From NCBI GenBank assembly GCA_013397115.1, contig VWZW01002532.1, forward strand, positions 16,956 through 80,955: 64,000 nt of DNA, read 5' to 3'. Shown here piece by piece: positions 56,402 through 64,000 of this stretch. The notes under the pieces were generated by a model. That model had not been told where the DNA came from and did no database searches. It saw only the letters and a program-made list of their open reading frames with translations. This DNA comes from Edolisoma coerulescens. Lineage: Eukaryota; Chordata; Aves; Passeriformes; Campephagidae. Both the position numbers and the translations under genes were made by a program. Each line of letters starts with the position of its first letter. The first letter of the stretch is position 1.

Positions 56402-57683
56402 TTCCCATTATCCCATGGTATGTTTGAGGTATATTATTGTGACAGTTTCAGCAATGCAAAGAAAAAAGAAATAGAAGAAAGATGAAAAAATATTTATTGT
56501 GTTCACTAAGTCACATATGTAGCAGATCATGTAGATAACTATGCTTTCCTTCCTCACCTGGGACAGACCTTCTGTGGGTCATCCAATAGTTGGTGGAGGT
56601 CAATGGTTATTTAGACAGTGTCCTTATTCTATTATATTGTGTTGTTATATAAGGAAGTGTATTATATTCTTCTTCTATGCAAAAAAGTGCTATGGCTACC
56701 TCATTGATGAATGAAAAGATATACTTGACTGCAGTTGTAGAAGAAGGTTGTTAATACAAATGCACACTAAGCGAAATGCTAACATGTCACCACTGCTTTC
56801 ATTGGCATAATGTTCTGCAGAGCGTTCTTTGCACCGAATGCTTTCACTATTTTCCTATAAAAGCTATTTGTCACTCACTAACAAATTAAGATCCCAATAT
56901 TCACTCTGTTTTTTCTTTCTTCACTGTTCTTTATTTTTAACTTGATGCAGAGGAATTTTTGAATCATAAAGAAAGACAAGAGCTGTTGCTTCATAGCCTT
57001 GAGTATCTAAAAGAGCAAAGATATTTGGATATGCTTTCACTACACTAAATTCCAGATGACAGCATTAGCTCATTTCAATTGTGAATTCCTTTGTTTGTGT
57101 TCCTAAGTATAAATGATGTGAAGTAGTATGACTACAAATAATATGATCATGCATTAGTTCACTGGCAAAAAGAACTGTAGGGCTGCCGTACTAAGGCTAA
57201 CATCTCTACTTTTTCCCTTGGACACCCTCCATTTAACAAAGGGCAGATCCTTTATTTATCTTTCTGACAGCCCTCAACAAAAAGCCTGATGTCTGCAGGA
57301 GCTGGACCCTGGACTAGAGAGGCCTCTGGAGGTGGGTAGCCTCTGTTTTGGGAAGATTTGTTAATGGAATTCCTTTCACACTTCAACAAAACATTTCCCT
57401 GTGAGATGTTCAAAACACTCTTAAAAGGAGATAGAAACTTTCTCTAAAACAGTAGAAACCTGTAGACAAAGGACTACACAGAAATTTTTTGTAGATTGGC
57501 TATTTTGCTAAGTCCTTTTTCACGACTCTGTCACAATGGCATAGAATATATGGATGGATATGATGCAAAAGGTGGAATTTAGGAAGCAAAAGGCAAATCT
57601 TTCTTCATAGGAGTTGTATCACTCCCCTGGCCAGTGTGAGCTTTCACCACCTCCAGGCAGTCTTGCAGACATTACTTGCTTTA

Positions 57684-57825
57684 AAGAATCATAGAATTAT
57701 CTAGGTTGATAAAGGCTTCTAAGATCATTGAGTCCAATCACCACCAAGCACACCACTAAATCATGTCCCTAGGCACCACATCTACATGACATTAGGACAC
57801 TTTTAAAGAGCTTGTTAGGACTCCC
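57684..57825 (-). mobile_element. CR1 LINE 3' fragment, minus strand
   Basis: 'aatcatagaattatctaggtt', 'ctaagatcattgagtccaatc', 'caccactaaatcatgtcccta' and 'ggcaccacatctacatg' match the CR1 tail in reverse. It is the same older subfamily as 14684-15320 and has no coding part. Confidence 0.85.
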
Positions 57826-57834
57826 AGTCTCATA

Positions 57835-58034
57835 CACACTATATGGTCTACAGTGCCTCTGCATTAAGCTAAGTATTACATGATTTCTGTATAGAAAAAC
57901 ACACACAGTGTTACTGAACCACACCCACCTGTGTCTTCAGGACACAGTCACACAATAAGCAGAGTCTATGTCCAGAGAAACTCCTGGCCTTTCCAGGGCT
58001 GTTGTGCCATTTCAATTCTCTGCTACAAAGAAGA
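57835..58034 (-). repeat. Duplicated element, proximal copy (A)
   Basis: About 200 bases recur in the same orientation at 63290-63494. The strongest similarity spans 57884-58034: a shared TTTCTGTAT, CACACACA, TTACTGAACCAC, CCACCTGTG, the 'ctttccag' core and GCTACAAAGAAGA at the right edge, after which the copies diverge at once. On the minus strand the copy is preceded by a strong pyrimidine tract (58023-58060) ending TTTGTAG, then about 94 bases, then CAG|GTGGGT. It could be a duplicated exon or an unnamed dispersed repeat. Confidence 0.7.
57929..58022 (-). other. Exon-like segment in duplicated copy A
   Basis: On the minus strand the segment lies between an excellent acceptor (CTTTCTTGTCTTCTTTGTAG, preceded by more pyrimidines) and a good donor (CACAG|GTGGGT). 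It is 94 bases, one longer than copy B. In the frame that stays open in copy B it begins with Arg/Glu/Ala-Gln-Gln/Trp-Lys residues shared with B, then meets TAG. The shared C-terminal residues and stop appear in the next frame, so A looks frame-shifted relative to B. The open frame 57911-58342 joins this segment to low-complexity translation of the pyrimidine tract and is not a gene by itself. Confidence 0.35.
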
Positions 58035-60929
58035 CAAGAAAGAGAGAAAGAAAAAAGCAAGGCAAGTACGTGTGACGGAGAAGAACTACAGTGGAATAAC
58101 AAGTGTACTTGGAGCCTGAGAAGGTGCTCATTAAGAGAAAGAAAGAGAAAACCATGAGACAGAAACCTGCACCAATGATCAAGTGAAAAAGAAACGTAAA
58201 ATGGAGAGAACAGCAGAAAAATACAGTTGGGTGAACAACACTCAACTGAATTGAGGTACAAAACATTTGAAGGACAACAGCAGCGAAAACCACAAATATG
58301 TAATGTGTGTCCATGACAACACTCACTACTGGACTTTCTCATGACATGATAAATTTCATATTTTTGAACATGCGTTTTTGAGTAAATTGTTTTGGCACTG
58401 TAAATCCCAACAAATTTACAATTCTTTTAGGGCCAATAAACATAAAACTAACAATAGAAGTGAGTCTGTTCTGAAGATCAAGCAGTTTCCCAATAGTAAA
58501 GCAAAAAAGGTCATGAGGTTTTTTTAAACATTAATCTTCTAAGAAGTTTTACACTAAAAGCATGAAAATACTGTGGTGTATAGGGGAAAAAAGAGTAAAG
58601 ACAATTTTTTTCCCACCAGATAATTCCTGTATTAGAAATAGACTATTAATTTGATATTTAAAGAAGAGTGCCAAGGATAAACATTTTGCCTAACTCCATA
58701 TGGAACTTCATCTCATGCCATATGCATCTTTTTTGAAATGTCTGATGTTGTTCAGTAAATGTCTCTGAGTATGTTGATTAGGGAGATTTAAGCGCTCTGA
58801 GAAACAACATTCTGTGTAAACAATATCCTAATTTATAAATATTGGGCATCCAATGAGTTCTCTGAGCTTTTAACAGGGGAATTAATTTCTTAAGGATGAG
58901 CTGCTACAGGCACAAAGCCCTGGTTTTCATCAAATATTTTTGACTTTTCCCTCCACTGGTTATAATTGTATTGTAATTTTCTGGTGGGCACATAGTGCAG
59001 TGTGTATATATGTGTAGAGTTAGAGGCAGGATGGAGGGAATTAAAACAGAAAAATAAAGTCCACTTGATGCTTGTCCACCTGAAAGAAGCCTAGTTACTT
59101 GCCTAAACTTTAACACTCATCTCTTTAATTTTGCTCAACAGTTCTGTTGATGTCAATGGAAATTCCAAATGTGGAACGAAAACAGAAGAGAGCTTATTGT
59201 CATTTGGGAATATCACAAAATATAAAGCAGCCATATATAAAGTATTCCTAATTGCAATCATTGCAGAGCACACCATTCTTGATATGTTTTTACAAGAATG
59301 AAGGCAGAAGTCAACCAAATTGGAAAAGAGAATTCAATGGAAAATAATATAAATTTGTATTTTCAAGGTTTTAAAAGCATTGGCTGTATATCTCTTTCTT
59401 ACAAATGGCAGCCAAGAATTGTCAGATGATGCATGTTATCTCTGCTAATGATGTCACCAGTGTACTTTTTTATGTGCATATATTAATCATTTTGTTTATA
59501 AGATGAATGTCCAGGAAAAAGAATTGGTCAAGTTGCCTCACTAAAAACAACCCAAAAAGATAAAACAAATGGTCACAGCAGATATTAAACAGTTATTTAA
59601 AAAGATGTTATCAGTCATTAATAGGTTTAGGTGGTTTTATCTGATTTCTATGCCAGTTAATACGTCTATGTCTGGAACTATTATAGCATAAAAAAAAATG
59701 GAATGGGAGAAGTGAATATCTTACATATGTCTATTTCCAGCCAAACTTAATCCAAAATCCAGAAATGAGGCAGATCTTACTGTGACATGACTGCAAATGT
59801 ACATAAGCTGATTCCTTGGAAGCTCTTTCAATTTTTTTTTTGGTATGAAGCAGAGAAGTGTTGGATGAAAAAAATAGAAAATACTGAACTGCAATTTTTG
59901 ATTCGTTTGCTTCAACTGTGTTTTACTGTTCAGTGGCACACTATTTCAGAAATTTTGTAAGCTCCCAATAACTTTTCTCTAAAGACCTCACAAATATAGC
60001 CATGTCTGTTCTTCCAGGTGGGTTTTCCATACTGTCAAATTAAATGGCTTTAGGATGTGGAAATTTGTAGATAATAGTGATCTAGACTGGAATGTGGGAG
60101 AAGAAAGGACTTTGAAGATCAAATTCATTCTGTTGCAACTGCTAGCAGCTATGATGCTTAGTCTAGATGTCACTGCTCTTCCTTCCATACAGCAAAACTG
60201 GAACTGCTTGCAAAATACCAGAAAACACAAGATTGACAATATGCTCTGCTAAGCCAGTAGCAGCTTCCAAGTGGCACTGCCAGAGTCCTGCAAGTGGAGA
60301 GATGTTGGTGGCCCTGCCCTGAATCTGGTGAGGCATTAACCCTGTTTAACCTAAAAGAAAAGATAAAAATATAACTATAAAAATATCCTGGTTTCAGCCA
60401 CAGCAGACCTGAGAGCCAGTCTGATTTTTGGTACATCATAAGATCCATTGGTAACAGCACTGGAGAGATTTCTAACCATCAATAGATAATATAAGTCCTG
60501 ACTAGGCAAAACTCAGTGAAACTATTAATACTTTTTACTAAATTTAAACTTTTTCAGTTGACAGTGTATCTGAGTATGAACAGATTTGTTGTTGCTGGCA
60601 CTGTCTTACAGCTCTATTCTGCATGCACCACATGCTGTAGAGGGATTAAAGTAGCTCATCACTGCATCTACTCGACAACAAGGCAATGACAACCTTGATT
60701 ACTGAGTGAACAAGGAACACGCAAATCGATCTTTTCAAAGCATTTGCAATGAAACTATTTGCTCACAAGTGTGGGCCCCAAATAAACCAATTTCTTTTGT
60801 GCAAGTGATATATACCATGGTCCCAGACACCTGGGATCTGTGGTGAGTTTTTAAAAATATTCCCTTTTTTGATTATTATCTCTGATTGGACAATGTTCTG
60901 AGCAACCTGATATATTTATTATACTAGTC
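58035..60929. other. Unassigned AT-rich stretch
   Basis: No gene or named repeat recognised. The plus strand at 58030-58210 is purine-rich, which produces the Ser/Phe/Leu minus frames 57911-58342 and 58012-58326. Confidence 0.5.
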
Positions 60930-61008
60930 TTTGAGCTGGGCTTTTGACTAGATGAGTTCTAGGAGGTCCATTTAAATCTCAACACTTCTCTGACCCTGTG
61001 ATTTTATT
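60930..61008 (+). mobile_element. CR1 LINE 3' tail, plus strand, eroded
   Basis: 'ggcttttgactagatgagttc', 'taggaggtccatttaaatctc' and 'tctctgaccctgtgatt' match the last CR1 bases in sense orientation. It passes into an AT-rich simple tract. Confidence 0.75.
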
Positions 61009-61066
61009 ATTATGATTAATTGTAATAAATTATAATTACATATGTTGATAATTATTATTATTAAGG
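61003..61066. repeat. AT-rich simple tract
   Basis: ATT/TAA-type imperfect repeats follow the CR1 tail and probably grew from its terminal repeat. Confidence 0.75.
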
Positions 61067-63289
61067 AGGTCTATGCAAGCATTTAGTACTCATGGGTGTA
61101 TAGATCAGTGTGTGTGCAGGTACAGATTTGTTGTGCATAGACCCCTGAAGGGATTCTGGCCCCTTTCACTGGCATTCCTGAAATGCAAACAGGGATATTG
61201 CCACAAAAGGCTGGGTTACCAAAAGGGCTGATGTGGCTGGCGAGACAGACTTGGGGATGGGAAATTAAAGGTTCTCTGTTTTCCAACATTCTGGGAGGAA
61301 CCTTCCCCTGCAGTTTGCAGGCCAAAGGAGACTGAGTGCCTTGCTGCTGAGACAGTCTCCCCTGTGTGAGGCAGCAGGCCAGCTTCCCCATCCTCATTGG
61401 GCATGATTCCCTCATTCCTCCTCAATACATGATGGTGAGACAATACACAAATACCCGATGAATTTTTTTCCAAACCTAAATAAAATTGACTCAATCTGTA
61501 TCCTGACCATGTCTCATTAAAATTAAGCTATATCGAAAATGCAAAATGTTTAGCAATGTCAAAATTTAATCGCTATTTAGTGAGAATGAAACTATGTATG
61601 AAAAATGCACAATTTTCGGGGAAAGTCAGCTTTTGGATGGTGTGCTAAGGGATGGGTGATTTTCAGCATTTACTCTGTGGAAAGAGAAATTCATTACGGA
61701 ATGGAAAATAAAGCACATTTTAAGAATGTGCAAAGGTATACCACTAAGTAGAAAGATACACTGAAAGCAATAATTATACTGAACTCAGGTTTCTAGCCAC
61801 AAGTGTAAACTTTCTCCAAAACACTGCAATGGCTGCAAAATCCCTAAACCTCAGCATTCCTTTTTTGTTTAGCAAATCACTGTGAAGCCTATTGCCTAAT
61901 GTGCCCTTCATGCTTTTCTAATGCTTTGTCCTCATAGGAAATAACTGCTTCATCATTCCAACGGAGTTCCAAGAGTAACTACAACCTGAAACAGAAGAAA
62001 CTATAAAACACAAGCCCTTTGAAAAAACAGGAAACTTCTCTATCAACATGTAAGGATGTTCTGTGTGCACAACGAATAGGCATCAAGAGTTTTGATGTGA
62101 CATATTTTGATAATTTATGTCAGAATTTTGCGTCCCACATACCTGAACTTCCAAATGTTCACTCCTCACTTTTCCTCAAATGACTTTTGCCTTTAAATTA
62201 TCCACTGTTAAAGAAAGAGCTTGTGGCTCAGGACCACGTGGGAAGTCCTGCAGCTGGATTCAAATAAGTCACTTTACCAGCTGTCTTCTTAATCTGCCAG
62301 CTAATAAGGTACCTTTCTGTTTCAATTTTCTTTTAATATGAGAAAGCAAATCTGCCATTTAAAATAATTTAAATAAAGGTAAAATAGATGCAATCTGGAA
62401 GAACTTGAGTCAAAAATGGACATGTGCACTGCATCTGCATTCTAAGAAGAGCACATGATTTTAAAATCTAGAAGTGCGTTAATCTTGGAATCCTCTGATG
62501 AAGACTTCAAATTAATCTGAGAAAATAATAAAAAATATGTAAAATAATTTGAGAAATCTTCTACTCTGGAATATTTTAGTATTTTCTGTCATTAATTAGA
62601 GCAAACTCAAGCTATAGCATTAATTAACCTGCATTTCCAGAATTATTTTGTCATCTTTTTATATTTCTTGTAGTTTTTTGTAGTTCCTAATCACTGCACA
62701 GTTAAGCATTGAAATGTTCCTTTGCAAATATAGTTCACTATATATCAGGTCCATTTGTAATAACTTCTTACCCTGGGACAATGATGCAGTTGTGATCATA
62801 CAATCTACATTCAGATCTTAGCCTTGAGAACCCAGTCCCCAGGACAAAATTCAGTGCTACTATCGTTCCGTTAGTGGTTTGTTCTATTCTGCTTCTACTG
62901 AAAGTTCAGTGATCACAACATTATATCATCTCCTTGGAGGACATTAAACCCATGAAGTAGACTGCAAGTCCGTATGATTGGTCAGAAAAGATTTTGAATT
63001 TTCTTTGCGTATTATTCAATAATTGATTCAGGATGCGATTTTACTGCTGAAACTTGTATCCAAAAAAAATGAAAATGCAGATGTATGGAACTTAGTAGAA
63101 ATATTGGGAAAACATTGCTTTCAGCTCAAGTATTAAATGAGTTAATAACTATGTTAAAGAATTCCCATTACTTTTGGGTTATGCGAACTCATTATCTAGG
63201 CTAGTTCAGGCCAACAGGTCTTGTAATTTTCTTATGTTTCACTATGAAAGTACTTTTCAGACATTATCCATGATCAGTGGGTACAGTGC
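61067..63289. other. Unassigned stretch
   Basis: No gene or named repeat recognised. The minus frames 61083-61415 and 61216-61494 overlap in a slightly GC-richer patch and have no recognisable domain. Confidence 0.5.
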
Positions 63290-63494
63290 ACTACACTGTG
63301 TATAGTGGCCTTCACATTAAATGATAAATTGCATTTGAGTATTTCTGTATGAAAACCACACACAAACAACATTACTGAACCACTTCCACCTGTGCCTGCA
63401 GGATACACTCACTCAAGAACCAGTGCCAATGTCCACAGAGACTCAGGGCTTTCCAGACCTGCTGTGCATTTTCAGTTCTCAGCTACAAAGAAGA
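63290..63494 (-). repeat. Duplicated element, distal copy (B)
   Basis: Second copy of the element at 57835-58034, same orientation, about 5.46 kb away. The acceptor-like TTTGTAG and donor-like CAG|GTGGAA sites on the minus strand are kept, although the pyrimidine tract before the acceptor is weaker than in copy A. Similarity ends at the same point (ACAAAGAAGA) in both. Confidence 0.7.
63372..63482 (-). other. 36-codon open frame starting at the acceptor in copy B
   Basis: On the minus strand the base after TTTGTAG (63482) begins a frame that stays open for 36 codons and ends at TAA (63372-63374). A stop (TAG) lies immediately upstream, inside the acceptor itself. The peptide has AQQVWK near residues 6-11, a Trp/His/Cys-rich middle (CGHWHWFL, about 16-23) and ends QAQVEVVQ. 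Copy A ends at the aligned TAA with QVGVVQ. No ATG opens the frame, so as coding sequence it would have to be a terminal exon. I recognise no family. It could also be the chance translation of a repeat. Confidence 0.3.
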
Positions 63495-64000
63495 TGGACT
63501 CAGATTTCTGTCTTGGCCAAACAGCACCGTGCAACACTATGTTTATCTGCTGCAGAAGATAGAACCAAATCTACCCTAAACAGAAAGTGAATTGATGGAT
63601 CCGAAGTCACTCTGTATTTCCAATATGGGGCTTACAAGGCTTTTCTCACTCTGATTTTGTTTGATAAAAATAGCTGTTACAGGCCTGGGCTTAACGAACT
63701 AAATTGGAAAGATATGGATAGGAATCACACAATGTATGTTTACAGTGCCCAGAATAAAACTTCATTTTATAATAACTAGCTGCAAGGTGAATATCTTAAA
63801 AAATTCCCCTTTTTTTTCTGTATAAATAACGCCTCTCAGATTTTTCTTAGCTCCCTGAACCTACTTTCCTAGAATCCTAGCCAGCTCACGGTAAGATAAA
63901 CACAATTTATCCTGTTCTGCCTCAAAGTGGGCACTGTACAGTGCTCTTTTAAATGCTCTAAACTTATCCAAATCAAAAGAGTGTTGGAGAATGGCTTGAC
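63495..64000. other. Unassigned AT-rich end of window
   Basis: Nothing recognisable. Confidence 0.5.

Larger units (their letters stand above)
54242..57683. other. Unassigned AT-rich stretch
   Basis: No gene or named repeat recognised. It holds a two-copy 21-bp imperfect tandem at 56361-56401 and a 19-bp-period pair at 55854-55885. Confidence 0.5.

Noticed and set aside
57911..58342. 143-codon minus frame taken as a gene
   Set aside because: Most of it is low-complexity translation of a pyrimidine-rich strand. Only the last 31-36 codons are shared with the second copy at 63.4 kb, so only that part is reported.
63330..63360. Additional acceptor-like ATACAG on the minus strand shared by both duplicated copies
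   Set aside because: It is conserved in the pair, but it falls inside the general similarity and has no open frame after it. Noted only as part of the duplicated element.
1..64000. CRISPR array, operon, phage or bacterial defence system
   Set aside because: The window is vertebrate nuclear DNA by its CR1 and LTR content. No regularly spaced repeats or compact coding clusters are present.

Overview
The window looks like gene-poor, AT-rich nuclear DNA from a bird. The evidence is a dozen pieces of CR1, the main avian LINE, whose tails end in degenerate ATTCTATG-type repeats rather than poly(A), plus three solo LTRs of endogenous retroviruses. The LTR styles suggest a songbird, but that is an inference. 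No intact protein-coding gene, rRNA, tRNA, CRISPR array or prokaryotic feature was found. Almost all open frames are short and lack homology, codon structure or splice context. The only recognisable protein-coding remnants are pieces of CR1 ORF2.

Layout. 1-6 kb: a CR1 tail, a minus-strand solo LTR (about 1719-2287) with a clear TATA box, and two minus-strand CR1 copies (4076-4220 and 5291-5895). 6-13.4 kb: mostly unassigned DNA with small palindromes and a short tandem repeat. 13.4-15.3 kb: a second minus-strand LTR and a minus-strand CR1. 15.3-30 kb: unassigned DNA with a 41-bp CR1 stub between exact 10-bp direct repeats (18733-18793), a T/G-rich tract (19930-19978) and a plus-strand CR1 (26332-26767). 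30-31 kb: two adjacent hairpins, then an internally deleted CR1 containing the only N (30676). 31-47.9 kb: a long stretch with little identifiable content. 47.9-48.8 kb: a third minus-strand LTR abutting a CR1 reverse-transcriptase fragment. 51-61 kb: four more CR1 pieces. 57.8-63.5 kb: the most interesting structure, a roughly 200-bp sequence present twice in the same orientation (57835-58034 and 63290-63494), 5.5 kb apart.

On the minus strand each copy of that pair has an acceptor-like TTTGTAG, then about 93 bases of similar sequence, then a CAG/GTGG donor-like site. The frame starting at the acceptor stays open for 36 codons to TAA in the distal copy. In the proximal copy a one-base length difference breaks it. 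This could be a duplicated exon of an unrecognised minus-strand transcript, or two copies of a repeat family I cannot name. Nothing here works as an operon or a multi-gene system, and I did not find a convincing new biological system. The duplicated element is the best lead.
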